Source: Alphaproteobacteria bacterium | GTDB lineage: Bacteria; Pseudomonadota; Alphaproteobacteria; Rickettsiales; JABCZZ01 | Direction: 5' to 3' | NCBI GenBank assembly: GCA_013288335.1 | Contig: JABDCC010000004.1 | Coordinates: forward strand, 1 to 64,000 | Length of the DNA stretch: 64,000 nucleotides | In this document: positions 18,706 to 28,550 of the stretch, in pieces | How the letters are laid out: the number at the start of each line of letters is the position of its first letter | How positions within the stretch are numbered: the first letter of the stretch is position 1 | Program-made: the position numbers and the translations under genes | Notes under the pieces: generated by a model | What the model saw: the letters and a program-made list of their open reading frames with translations, nothing else | Database searches by the model: none | What the model was told of the DNA's origin: nothing

Positions 18706-19524
18706 TTATTTTACTGCTTGAGCGGCAATATCTTCATTGGTTTTAAACGTCATAGCCCATGAATATAAGGCTACGAACATCAATACATCCAGTAATAATC
18801 CGAAAAGCAAATACATCACGGGCATAAATAACGGGCTGATTCCTATTATCAGACTATGCAGCAAAAACTGGAACGGCAGCGCGATGATAAAATACATAAT
18901 TATCATCAGAGTAGTGACCAGTTTATTAAAAAATGCAAAATCAAAAATATAATATATCAGCGCAAGTAATGGAGATATCAGAAATAAAAGATAAAACCCA
19001 AGTGCCATAACACCATAGAGATAATTAGACATGTCGTAAGGTACTTTATCAGGGTGGATGAAAAAATAAATGGAGGCAGAGAACTGAATCACCAATGCCG
19101 CGCGCAGCAAATAAATGGCCGGTAAATATTTCTTAGGAAGAAAATCCGTTATAACCATAATGAGTATACAGGCTATCAGATTGATCCAAACAGCACTATG
19201 AGAAGGTGCCGCAAGCGGCACTTCCGGCACCGGTATAAAAAGTGTTTGTCCGAGCAGAGATATATCCATATACGACAAATGCCCGTGCGGATTTATGCGT
19301 GAAATCCAGAAATTCATTATATTAGCCCAGAATAATGTAATTGAGCTCAGATTTGCGTATAGTATGAAATCAAAGAGCAAAGGCAGCAGCATAATACTTA
19401 AGATAATCGAAGGAGTAAAATCAATACTTCGCATGGAGCGATGCATTCTGATGAGCGTGCCTTGCGCGCTGGTTTTTCTGCTTTGCTGAATTTTAGCCGC
19501 TAATTTTTTTTGAGTCTTCATCAT
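18706..19524 (-). CDS. multi-spanning membrane protein in exopolysaccharide-like operon
   Basis: Several hydrophobic helices; starts 2 bp after the upstream barrel gene ends. Confidence 0.6.
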   Translation of the reverse strand: MMKTQKKLAAKIQQSRKTSAQGTLIRMHRSMRSIDFTPSIILSIMLLPLLFDFILYANLSSITLFWANIMNFWISRINPHGHLSYMDISLLGQTLFIPVPEVPLAAPSHSAVWINLIACILIMVITDFLPKKYLPAIYLLRAALVIQFSASIYFFIHPDKVPYDMSNYLYGVMALGFYLLFLISPLLALIYYIFDFAFFNKLVTTLMIIMYFIIALPFQFLLHSLIIGISPLFMPVMYLLFGLLLDVLMFVALYSWAMTFKTNEDIAAQAVK

Positions 19525-19525
19525 A

Positions 19526-20656
19526 TTAAAAATCCTTAAATATGCCTAAATTAATGCCGGTGCGGTCATAATTCGGATTGTGATATTGCTCACCACGCGC
19601 ATCAAATCCCCAGTCGTCATTAAGCCACTGACGCCATTCGAGCGAAATAGTCTGACTGTTAAAATCGCTGAGGGCCTGACCGGGACCAATAATCTGATAG
19701 GCTTCTTCACCCCATCCATAGCGCAAAGTAACTAAATGCTTCTTCTGTTCACCCTCGGTCACTGCAACAAATTGTGAATTAGAATTTACACCACCCGGAT
19801 GGCTATTATTAAATCGGATACCGCCCTGCACAACCCATAATTCCGGGAAATAATATGTGGCGCCAAAGAAAATGCTTTGGTCGTTATGCACGTCCATCGC
19901 TTTATAATCTCCGAATCCGATGGTCGTGATCAGTTGACGATCTTCTAACCATTTACGGTTTAAGAATGCATCTACACGATAGCGCGGCAAGTATAAGCCA
20001 CCTTCTGAGCCACCAATATTGATATTACTGAACCAGTCTTCATTAAAATCATGAGTATTGCCAATGGCGCCATATACTCCGGTCTGCCTGAAAGCTGTCA
20101 GATTCAGAAGTTCAGCATTCCAGCGATTATTGGGATCAGTCTGAATTTCGCCTTTTACATATTCTCCATACCAGTTACCGTAATCATGGGTAACCGCAGA
20201 AAAATCACCACCAGCTTCTACATAGCCTGATTGCTTAAATGGCGCTGCTGGTCCCGGTGTTCCCGGTGCGCCCGGAGGTCCTGCAACCGGCATTGCCGGC
20301 GCAGAAGGTTGCGCTATACTAGTCACATTAGGTGTACTTGGAACCGTAGCAGACAGCTCTGGAGAGGCAGTATTATAAGGAGTAGTAACGGCGGGCTGCA
20401 CAATGTTTACTTTGGCCGGCGCAATAGGTGCAGGTGTAGGTTGCGGCACGGCAATTTCAGTTTCAGTTGGCTCAGTTACAGCCGCCATATTTACCGGAGC
20501 CGGCTGTGGAGATGATGCATTACCACCATCCGATGCAGAAATGGTAGACATATCCACTTCAATTTCCGAAGAATCAAGCGGAATAGCCTTTGCAGTGCCA
20601 ACCGACATTAGCAAAATCAGGATAGATGAAATTATAAATTTATGCAGCATTTGCAT
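19526..20656 (-). CDS. YaiO-family-like outer membrane beta-barrel with Pro-rich N-terminal linker
   Basis: Signal peptide, PTPAPIAP linker, then alternating barrel strands ending GINLGIFKDF. Confidence 0.65.
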   Translation of the reverse strand: MQMLHKFIISSILILLMSVGTAKAIPLDSSEIEVDMSTISASDGGNASSPQPAPVNMAAVTEPTETEIAVPQPTPAPIAPAKVNIVQPAVTTPYNTASPELSATVPSTPNVTSIAQPSAPAMPVAGPPGAPGTPGPAAPFKQSGYVEAGGDFSAVTHDYGNWYGEYVKGEIQTDPNNRWNAELLNLTAFRQTGVYGAIGNTHDFNEDWFSNINIGGSEGGLYLPRYRVDAFLNRKWLEDRQLITTIGFGDYKAMDVHNDQSIFFGATYYFPELWVVQGGIRFNNSHPGGVNSNSQFVAVTEGEQKKHLVTLRYGWGEEAYQIIGPGQALSDFNSQTISLEWRQWLNDDWGFDARGEQYHNPNYDRTGINLGIFKDF

Positions 20657-21875
20657 ACGTTACCTCTTTAAGTTTTTTTTTAAGTAAAATATTGCAAATA
20701 CTATCTGCAGTCGTTCCGTCACCAAATGGATTTTCCGCGTTACACATAGCATTATACATATCAACATTTGTGCGAAGGCTATTCACCTCAGCTATTATAT
20801 TATTCTTTTCAGTTCCGATTAACTTGCCCGCCCCTACTTCTATAATTTCCTGACGCTCGGTAGTATCGCGCAGCACAAGCACCGGGGTATTAAGTGCCAC
20901 AGCTTCTTCCTGTATTCCGCCAGAATCAGTCAGCGCCATCCAGGAATTCTTGAGCACCCAGAGTAAAACCGGGTAACTCAGAGGCTCAGTTAAATGGAGG
21001 CGACTGGAGATATCTGCTTGCAGATTGGCAAATGATTTATGTACCACCTCTTTTACTTTAGGATTGGGATGAACAGCCCAAACTACGATCATATCATCAT
21101 GTTTCTTGAGTAATTCAACGATGGCCTGAGCAATCGATTGTATGTTGTTTCGTTCCTGATTCTCGCGACGGTGTACCGTTACCATTACTATTTTATGTGA
21201 CTCAGTTCTTGAACTTAATTGATCAACCAAATCAGATTCTGTGCCCTGAATTTTATTTTTATGCTCTAATAATTTCTTTGCGCCCATTCTGGCGGCTTCG
21301 ACAATAGTATTGCCCACCATATAAATATCAGACTCAGCAACACCCTCACTCAGCAAATTCTGCTTGGCACGTGCACTCGGTGCAAAATGCCATTTGGCCA
21401 ACTGCGCAATCAGCACGCGGTTCTTTTCTTCCGGAAATGGATCATATGCGTTATGCGATCGCAAGCCCGCTTCAACATGCGCTACCGGTATTTTCTGATA
21501 AAATGCAGCCATCGCCCCCATAAGTGCACTGCTCGTGTCACCATGTACCAGCACCATAGAAGGATTCACTTCCATCGTAACTGCTGAAATCTTGTGTAGC
21601 AAAAGACTACTGAGCACCGCCAGGTCAGAGGCTTTTTCATTTCCGTTAGCAGTGGTGGACTGCGTGCGATCCAAATCAATACTGTAATCGGGAGTAACGC
21701 CAAATAAATCATAGAGCGAATCCGCCATATCACTATGCTGCCCGGTATGAAGTAAAACAGGCTGCACATTACGTCTCTTGAGTTCAAAATATACCGGCAG
21801 CATTTTGATTATTTCCGGCCTTGTACCCATAGACAGGAGAATTTTTTGTGTACTCATAATTCTCCTCCCACGCAT
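20640..21875 (-). CDS. wecB: UDP-N-acetylglucosamine 2-epimerase (non-hydrolysing)
   Basis: KILLSMGTRPEIIKMLPVYFEL...VHGDTSSALMGAMAAFYQKIPVAHVEAGLRSHN...FPEEKNR...TVHRRENQ...TDSGGIQEEA. Confidence 0.92.
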   Translation of the reverse strand: MRGRRIMSTQKILLSMGTRPEIIKMLPVYFELKRRNVQPVLLHTGQHSDMADSLYDLFGVTPDYSIDLDRTQSTTANGNEKASDLAVLSSLLLHKISAVTMEVNPSMVLVHGDTSSALMGAMAAFYQKIPVAHVEAGLRSHNAYDPFPEEKNRVLIAQLAKWHFAPSARAKQNLLSEGVAESDIYMVGNTIVEAARMGAKKLLEHKNKIQGTESDLVDQLSSRTESHKIVMVTVHRRENQERNNIQSIAQAIVELLKKHDDMIVVWAVHPNPKVKEVVHKSFANLQADISSRLHLTEPLSYPVLLWVLKNSWMALTDSGGIQEEAVALNTPVLVLRDTTERQEIIEVGAGKLIGTEKNNIIAEVNSLRTNVDMYNAMCNAENPFGDGTTADSICNILLKKKLKEVTYANAA

Positions 21876-22858
21876 GGTATTTTTTTGTCGTCACCGGTTA
21901 CATGCATGTGCAATTTTACCGCTTGCAAAGTCACCTCTTCGAGCACATTCCAGTGTACACTATAACGCATTGGTTCTGCATGGCTCTGCCAGCAAAGCGC
22001 AGAATAGTTATCACCCATGTTAAGTGAAGCAATGGCAACCAACCCCCAGGTATAGTCAACAATTCTCTGCGTCATCCATTCCTTGCCGTTAGACTTAATC
22101 CATTTCCAGTACACATTCTGTTCAACGAGATTATCTTGCAAGGGGTAAAGTAAAGGATAAATCTGAGCGACCTTATCCGGATAAAACTTAACTTCCGTTC
22201 TTGGCTGAGTGGATATCAGAAACTTATCGCTATTTTTTTGCTTAAATACATTGAGAATATTATTTCCTAAATCTTCGGCCTTCTCATTATAAACTTTTGC
22301 TTCTTTTTCATTACCAAAACGCTTCTGTTGCAAGGCAATGCTCTTAAAAGCCGCATACACTTCTACATTGTCCATCAGCAAGCCAACGGAGAGTTTTTCT
22401 GAAATATGATATATTCCAAGCTCATCATCATAAAGAGCAGCCAATTGTTCTTCTGCCGAATCGACACTCTTTTTCCATGCTTCTGGCAAGCCACTGTCAG
22501 GTGCTAAGCGATACAGTAATTCCACCCACATAGCAGAGATAGCGTCGTCCGCATCAGCAGGCGCATAAATATGCCAGTAACCTTGATTATCGCGTTTGTA
22601 GCGCTCAAACAATCCATCGTTTCTCTGTGCATGGATTGCCCATTTTACCCAGGCTTTAGCAGGCTTCTGAATTTTTAATCCCGCATCCTGTGCAGTAAGT
22701 AAAGCCTTAGTGGCAAAATACGGATCAACTGTATCACCTTTATATCCATTGGTTATTGCACCATCCTTATCTTGATATCCGGAAATATCCAGATCCTCTG
22801 CAATAGCTCCAAAAGGTAGGCAGATGAGTGTTATGATGGATAGTAAGCCGAATCTCAT
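21854..22858 (-). CDS. periplasmic alpha/alpha-toroid-like protein (candidate glycosidase or lyase)
   Basis: Signal peptide MRFGLLSIITLICLPFGAIAED; repeating helical Trp/Tyr-rich pattern; position in a polysaccharide operon. Confidence 0.5.
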   Translation of the reverse strand: MRFGLLSIITLICLPFGAIAEDLDISGYQDKDGAITNGYKGDTVDPYFATKALLTAQDAGLKIQKPAKAWVKWAIHAQRNDGLFERYKRDNQGYWHIYAPADADDAISAMWVELLYRLAPDSGLPEAWKKSVDSAEEQLAALYDDELGIYHISEKLSVGLLMDNVEVYAAFKSIALQQKRFGNEKEAKVYNEKAEDLGNNILNVFKQKNSDKFLISTQPRTEVKFYPDKVAQIYPLLYPLQDNLVEQNVYWKWIKSNGKEWMTQRIVDYTWGLVAIASLNMGDNYSALCWQSHAEPMRYSVHWNVLEEVTLQAVKLHMHVTGDDKKIPCVGGEL

Positions 22859-23964
22859 GCAGCAACCTTTTTATAGGCTGTAGCGGAATTTCTTATAACA
22901 TCGGCAGTTTCATCCGCCCATATCGTACCGTGCGCAACCACTCCGCTCATCACTTTTATAAACAGCGCACTGACTGTGGTTGGGTTTGCTTCAGAACCAA
23001 TCCTGCTTCCGCTTTCAATCAGAATCGTATCTTCGGCGACAACTGGACCATTAACATGGCAATTCGTTTCCATGTGAATATCACCCGCGCTAAAGAGAGA
23101 ACCCTCTATCGTAACACCGGTATAAAGATACATATCCTGATTGCTTTTGACGCTGCCTTTAATATGCGAGCCAGCACCTATCACTACATTTCCCGTAGCA
23201 ACAAGATCGCCATCAAAGAAACTATTTGCCTTAATGTGAATATCTCCATCAATCAGCCAGCGCCTTTCGTATCTGTCTTTTACGTTAGGAATTTCGGTGA
23301 TCGTTGTAAGACCGGTATTTTTGTGTTCCAATTCACGCGCCGGCTCCACATTCCCAAAAAGTATAATCGGGGCATTGAGCCTTTCAAAACTGCAACTCTC
23401 GGCAATAGTGATAGAATTATTTGCTGTTGCACGTCCATATAAATGGCTCTCTTCTTTCACGCTCAATGAAGCATTACTATGCACCCAACGCAGAATATTG
23501 CAGCCTTTGCCGATTTCAATGTCACCCTCTGCCATCAATGCACGCAGACGGTTATTATTCCCAGATTTAATGGTTTCGTAGCCATATATTTCTGTTTCAT
23601 AAAACATGTTATCGGGCAGAGTCAGTGCAAAAGCCCCAAGCAATAGTTTTTTGGTATCGGCGCTATTGATTTCTTTCTGTTCAAATATTGGCAATCCCTG
23701 TTTGCCAATTATCTGAAACTTGGTTCCATTTGCAAGTTCACCTTCCTGGAATTTTACACCTGCTTTGTCGCGGGTAGAAAAGAAACTATCAAAATTCTTT
23801 TCAAGATATAACCGGAATCCTGTGGCAAAATATTTAGGATCGGTGTCGTATTCCTGAATCACCCGAAGTGGCTTTGCATCACTTGCCACAGCGAGTTCCG
23901 CAAATCCTGGCAGCAACGGCAAAGTAAATATAATCAATGTTATAATGATGAATAATAAAATCAT
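22855..23964 (-). CDS. polymer-forming (bactofilin-like) beta-helix protein with N-terminal membrane anchor
   Basis: N-terminal hydrophobic segment; C-terminal hexapeptide-like repeats IDGDIHIKANSFFDGDLVATGNVVIGAGSHIKGSVKSNQDMYLYTGVTIEGSLFSAGDIHMETNCHVNGPVVAEDTILIESGSRIG. Confidence 0.6.
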   Translation of the reverse strand: MILLFIIITLIIFTLPLLPGFAELAVASDAKPLRVIQEYDTDPKYFATGFRLYLEKNFDSFFSTRDKAGVKFQEGELANGTKFQIIGKQGLPIFEQKEINSADTKKLLLGAFALTLPDNMFYETEIYGYETIKSGNNNRLRALMAEGDIEIGKGCNILRWVHSNASLSVKEESHLYGRATANNSITIAESCSFERLNAPIILFGNVEPARELEHKNTGLTTITEIPNVKDRYERRWLIDGDIHIKANSFFDGDLVATGNVVIGAGSHIKGSVKSNQDMYLYTGVTIEGSLFSAGDIHMETNCHVNGPVVAEDTILIESGSRIGSEANPTTVSALFIKVMSGVVAHGTIWADETADVIRNSATAYKKVAA

Positions 23965-23968
23965 GTAA

Positions 23969-25252
23969 TCATTCCTGCTCTATTACGAAGTTATTATCTC
24001 TGAACCGCGGGGTTTTCACCCAGGTTCTTGGATGGCATCCGTTAGCGCCACTGAGTAACTGTGCAATAGTGGCAATAGAAACGGTTACCGCGCTGATTAA
24101 AAAATTAAAGAGGTTGAAAGGCAAAAGCAGTACGCGTTTTTTACCGCCGTCTAAATGCACTGCTGAGGTGATTTCAAAAAACGCTGCGAAATTGCCGATA
24201 GTGCCAAATGCCGTAATAGCAAATAAGGCCAACGATCCCACCAACAGATTATTCTCACCCATATAAAATAAGAGAATCGCAATCGTCCAGCCTAACATAA
24301 CGATAGGCGACATCATATACACACCAAGCAACAATATACTGTCGATTTTTTCTGAAAGGCTCACTTTCTTGGTAGCAAAACATTGGAAGGTATAACGGCA
24401 CATGGACTGGTTATGCCCTTTAGCCCAGCGCGTAATCTGATTCATGCGCACCGGCCAGGTTTCCGGCGCTTCTTCGTAGCACTCGGAGTGATTCTGATAG
24501 ACCGACTTCCAACCTTTTAGAATCGTGCGATACGTAATATCCGTATCTTCGGCAAGCGTATCTTCCAGCCAGCCGCCAACGCTTTCAAGCGCAGCTCTTC
24601 TAACACCACCCACTGTGCCGCCATATTGTGGAACAAGGCCAAGATTCATACGTGCCTGCTGGTCAACCTGATAACCGCCCGCACGTTCCAGATCTAAAAG
24701 ACGGGTAAGCAGATTATAACCGGTATTAACCGGAACAACGCGCCCCATCACTAACCCAACTTCCGGATCAAAGAATGGCGCAGCAAGCTGCTTTATGAGG
24801 CCGAGGCCGGGAATGTAATCCGCATCAAATATAATAATAATTTCACTATCGATATATTGCGTCGCATCCCTAAGCGCGGAAGCTTTTCCAGGATGATCAT
24901 TTTCTTTACGGTGTAATACTTTTATAATCTCGGGATAGCGCGCAGCAAAATCGTCAATGATTTCGGCAGTGCGATCGGTGGAGCGATCATTTGCTATCAT
25001 TATTTTGAATTTATTGCTGGGGTAATTGACCCGAAGCAATGCTTCAATTGAATTTTCGATAACTGCTTCTTCATTATGCGCAGCGACCAGCACCGTAACA
25101 TTCGGCCAACTGGCGGTATCTATATTGATGTAAGGATGTCTTTGTCTGCCAAATAACCTGTTCAGGGTAAATGTATAGTGCCTGATGGTGTAGACGAGGA
25201 TCAGCCCTATGATTACGAACAGTGTAAATTTTAATACGAGTACAAACATCAC
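23969..25252 (-). CDS. processive family-2 glycosyltransferase (membrane)
   Basis: VTVLVAAHNEEAVIENSIEALL...IANDRSTDRT...IIIFDADYIPG...LAEDTDITYR...ETWPVRMNQITRWAKG (QxxRW) and C-terminal TMs. Confidence 0.92.
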   Translation of the reverse strand: MMFVLVLKFTLFVIIGLILVYTIRHYTFTLNRLFGRQRHPYINIDTASWPNVTVLVAAHNEEAVIENSIEALLRVNYPSNKFKIMIANDRSTDRTAEIIDDFAARYPEIIKVLHRKENDHPGKASALRDATQYIDSEIIIIFDADYIPGLGLIKQLAAPFFDPEVGLVMGRVVPVNTGYNLLTRLLDLERAGGYQVDQQARMNLGLVPQYGGTVGGVRRAALESVGGWLEDTLAEDTDITYRTILKGWKSVYQNHSECYEEAPETWPVRMNQITRWAKGHNQSMCRYTFQCFATKKVSLSEKIDSILLLGVYMMSPIVMLGWTIAILLFYMGENNLLVGSLALFAITAFGTIGNFAAFFEITSAVHLDGGKKRVLLLPFNLFNFLISAVTVSIATIAQLLSGANGCHPRTWVKTPRFRDNNFVIEQE

Positions 25253-25417
25253 TGACTTTCTTTAACAATAGTTAACAATTGGTTAAGCTTATAAGATTAT
25301 AATCCATTATAAGTCAATATGTACTTGGCTTATAAGCTAAAAAACAGCGTCAGTATAAATTAAAATCATAGCCAAATATCTAAAGATATTATGAGGTATA
25401 TATCTGAAATTGTTTAA

Positions 25418-26314
25418 TTAATTATTTGGATTTGGATTTTTTATCATGGCCGCAACCAGCAACGGCACGTTATGCTTGAACATACTCATATAATCAGGCG
25501 CATCACCGCCCGATGCCGATAAAGCATCAGAATAAAGCGTACCACCCACAAATGCACCTGCATCAGCTTCCAATTGTTTAATGAGCCGCGAGTCGGTCAT
25601 ATTCTCAAAAAATACCGCAGTAATTTTTTGCTGGCGAATCTGGTCAATAAGTTTTGCCATATCGGCAGCCGTTGCTTCGCTTTCTGTACTCACACCAAGC
25701 GGCGCGATAAATTCCACACCGTAAGCATGCGCAAAATACTGAAACGCATCATGAGTACTGATAACTTTGCGTTTTGTGGGCGGCACCGTGTTTATTTCTT
25801 CCCTCACCCATTTGTCCAAATTATCCAACTTATTCAAATAAACTTTTGAGTTATTCTTATATTGTGATGAATTAATTTTATCAGCAAGTGCCAGCGCATC
25901 AGTAATATTGCCAACATAAATCTTTCCATTTTCTATATTTTGCCAGGCATGTGGATCAAAAGCCTTGCTGCCACGTTCCAATGAACTAAGCGGCGTGATT
26001 CCTTTGGTTACGACAATCACCTGTCCTTTATAACCCGATGACTTTATCAACCGCTCCATCCAACCCTCAAGGCCAAGCCCATTGATAAAAACCAGATCGG
26101 CATTGGCAAGCGATTTGGCATCAGCCGGGGTGGGATCATATTCATGCACATCACCGTTTGGACCAACCAGTACTTTCAACTCAACATTATCACCAGCGAC
26201 TTGGCCTACCATATCGCCGAGTATACTGAAGCTCACCACCACCTTAAGTTTTCCATCCGCATGGGCAGCAAAAGCCGTACAACATATCATGAGTATCAGA
26301 ACTATTTTGCGCAC
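25418..26314 (-). CDS. znuA: zinc/manganese ABC transporter substrate-binding protein
   Basis: LKVVVSFSILGDMVGQVAGDNVEL...GPNGDVHEYDPTPAD...DPHAWQN...STHDAFQYFAHAYGVE; GTG start at 26314 avoids the overlap with the permease gene. Confidence 0.88.
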   Translation of the reverse strand: MRKIVLILMICCTAFAAHADGKLKVVVSFSILGDMVGQVAGDNVELKVLVGPNGDVHEYDPTPADAKSLANADLVFINGLGLEGWMERLIKSSGYKGQVIVVTKGITPLSSLERGSKAFDPHAWQNIENGKIYVGNITDALALADKINSSQYKNNSKVYLNKLDNLDKWVREEINTVPPTKRKVISTHDAFQYFAHAYGVEFIAPLGVSTESEATAADMAKLIDQIRQQKITAVFFENMTDSRLIKQLEADAGAFVGGTLYSDALSASGGDAPDYMSMFKHNVPLLVAAMIKNPNPNN

Positions 26315-26322
26315 GTTCAAAC

Positions 26323-27192
26323 TCAGTGAAAATGTTTGCGGGGAAAGAAGCGTGCCAGCACGCCACCGGATACACCTAAGAATACCGAAAACAAATACCA
26401 TGCACTTGCAGTAAGCACGATGGCGGGCCCCGAAGGAAGGCTGAAATGATAGGAAAGCAAAAGCCCAATAGTCGCCGAAAGAATACCAAAAACTATACTG
26501 AGAGCAATCGCTATATCGATATTCTTTGTCCAGAATTTTGTCGCGATGGCAGGCAAAACCATAATACCCACCGCCATCAAAGTGCCAAGCGCCTGAAAAG
26601 AGGCAACGAGATTAAGTATGACGAGTACCAGAAATAACTGATGGTACATCGCGCCCCTGCCCTGCTGGACTTTTAAGAAACCAGGATCAAAACATTCCAT
26701 TATCAGCGGACGGTAAATGATCGCAAGCGTCAGCAAGCTGAAAGTAGCTATGCTGTTTACAAGCTTCAGTGAATCATTATCCACCGCCAGAACATTACCA
26801 AATAATATATGGAGTAAATCAATCGCGCTGCCCTTCAGCGAAATAATCATGACACCAATGGCAAGTGACGTTAAATAGGCCGCAGTAAAACTTGCATCTT
26901 CTTTGAGCGTGGTGATGCGGGTGATAACTCCGGCGATAAGTGCCATCAGCAACCCGGCAACAAGTCCGCCGATTGTCATTGGCCATAACGCAACGCCGGC
27001 AAAAAGAAAAGCAAGCGCAGCACCCGGAAGAATCGCATGGGAAACAGCGTCGCCCACCAGTGCCATGCGACGCAATACCAGAAATACCCCAAGTGGTGCG
27101 GCACTTGCTGCCATGGTAATGCAGGCGGCCAATGCCCGGCGCATGAAGCCGTAATCGACAAAAGGTTGAATCACTGCCTGATATATTGTCAT
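26323..27192 (-). CDS. znuB: zinc ABC transporter permease
   Basis: ABC-3 family: PLGVFLVLRRMALVGDAVSHAILPGAALAFLFAG. Confidence 0.9.
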   Translation of the reverse strand: MTIYQAVIQPFVDYGFMRRALAACITMAASAAPLGVFLVLRRMALVGDAVSHAILPGAALAFLFAGVALWPMTIGGLVAGLLMALIAGVITRITTLKEDASFTAAYLTSLAIGVMIISLKGSAIDLLHILFGNVLAVDNDSLKLVNSIATFSLLTLAIIYRPLIMECFDPGFLKVQQGRGAMYHQLFLVLVILNLVASFQALGTLMAVGIMVLPAIATKFWTKNIDIAIALSIVFGILSATIGLLLSYHFSLPSGPAIVLTASAWYLFSVFLGVSGGVLARFFPRKHFH

Positions 27193-27953
27193 ACGTGGGT
27201 CGTTTCCGCGCTGTGATCATGCAAATCACACGTTGCTAAATCCTGAGGAGTCGCTTCACGGAAAAACCGCGCGTTAAATAAATATTCAGGTTGCAACACT
27301 TCGTGAGATTTACCCCAGGCAATACATTCGCGCGCGAGCAATAAACAATCAGTAAAGTTTGCTTTTATCTGCTCAAAATCATGCAGCACACAAATCACGG
27401 TACGGCCTTCTTTGTGCCATTGTTTGATGACACTCAGCAATGCGTCGGTCGTGGTGGAATCCACAGCGGTAAAAGGCTCATCCAGCAGAATGAGTTTTGC
27501 ATCCTGCACGCAAACCCGTGCAAATAATGCTCGTTGAAACTGCCCGGCAGAAAGACTATCAAGCGTACGGCTCTCAAAACCATGCAACCCTACTATTTGT
27601 AATGCATTGATGGCTTTTTCTTTCTGAATACGCGTTATTCCCTGAAAACCATTGCGCTCATGCCAGAAACCTGATGCCACCATTTGTAAAACACTGATAG
27701 GAAAATCGCGCTGTAAATCGGCTGCCTGCGGTAAATACGCAATGTCTTTGCGGGTAATGCCGCAAAATTCTATGGAACCTTCAAAGACCGGTAATATTCC
27801 AGCGATGGCTTTGAGTAATGTGCTTTTGCCTGCACCATTGGGGCCAGTGATTGCTGCAAGTACGCCGCTGACAAACTCACCTTTGATGTGATGTACCGCA
27901 GGGCGGCGGTTGTAAGCAACCGTTAGATCATGGAGTTTAATTGCAGCACTCAT
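27189..27953 (-). CDS. znuC: zinc ABC transporter ATPase
   Basis: Walker A GPNGAGKS; signature LSAGQFQRALFARV; Walker B LILLDEPF; start assigned at MSAAIKLHDLTVAYN. Confidence 0.9.
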   Translation of the reverse strand: MSAAIKLHDLTVAYNRRPAVHHIKGEFVSGVLAAITGPNGAGKSTLLKAIAGILPVFEGSIEFCGITRKDIAYLPQAADLQRDFPISVLQMVASGFWHERNGFQGITRIQKEKAINALQIVGLHGFESRTLDSLSAGQFQRALFARVCVQDAKLILLDEPFTAVDSTTTDALLSVIKQWHKEGRTVICVLHDFEQIKANFTDCLLLARECIAWGKSHEVLQPEYLFNARFFREATPQDLATCDLHDHSAETTHV

Positions 27954-28054
27954 TGGGTGTAACTTCCCGAAGCCGCCCAAAAGGCAATCAGCCATAATAC
28001 GCCAATCAGCAAAGCAGCAGCGCCAACGCGGGCATATGCGCTCCAGTAATACAT
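27950..28054 (-). CDS. 34-aa single-TM microprotein between zur and znuC
   Basis: MYYWSAYARVGAAALLIGVLWLIAFWAASGSYTQ; 1-bp overlap with the zur stop (TAATG) and ATGA overlap with the znuC start. Confidence 0.6.
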   Translation of the reverse strand: MYYWSAYARVGAAALLIGVLWLIAFWAASGSYTQ

Positions 28055-28464
28055 TAGCTTTTGCCTTTCGATTCATCGCAATCGAGGCAGATTCCCACCA
28101 GTTCGATGACTTCGCTTTCTACTTTGAAACGATGCGCACTGCTCACATTCTGCAACGCTTTGCGTATGCTCTTGTCTTGAATTTCTTCTACATTCTTGCA
28201 ATTTTTACAGATAGCGAAGCTCACGAAATCATGCGCGTGACCATGATCATCATGACAAGCAATGTAGGAATTAAGTGAGGCTATGTGATGCGCAAGACCA
28301 AGCGCTTTAAGCCGTTCCAACGCACGATAAACGGTTGGAGGACCAGTAATGCCTTTTTCCCTGAGTTCTGCCAGAATCTCATATGCTCCCATTGGCTTGT
28401 CGCTTGCAGCAAGCACATCGAGCACGAGACGGTTGGGGCCTTTAATAGAATCACTATTAATCAC
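28054..28464 (-). CDS. zur: Fur-family regulator, Zur-like
   Basis: GPPTVYRALERLKALGLAHHI; CHDDHGHAHDFVSFAICKNCKNVEEI; C-terminal CLDCD; heads the znu cluster. Confidence 0.85.
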   Translation of the reverse strand: MINSDSIKGPNRLVLDVLAASDKPMGAYEILAELREKGITGPPTVYRALERLKALGLAHHIASLNSYIACHDDHGHAHDFVSFAICKNCKNVEEIQDKSIRKALQNVSSAHRFKVESEVIELVGICLDCDESKGKS

Positions 28465-28550
28465 ATATTTACTCTGGAATTGTTACAGTATAACATATCG
28501 CAGGTTTTTATAGAATAATGGCCATCCTGTAAAGAAGATAATATCCGCAG

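Noticed and set aside
20231-20687. +strand Arg/Cys-rich ORFs opposite the barrel gene
   Set aside because: Antisense of the Pro/Ala/Thr linker region, no independent support.
26819-27229. 136-aa alternative-frame ORF in znuB
   Set aside because: Same strand but a different frame of a clear permease gene; Cys/His-rich nonsense composition.
28036-28278. +strand ORF across zur/znuC junction
   Set aside because: Antisense to zur and the microprotein; no RBS and no protein-like pattern.
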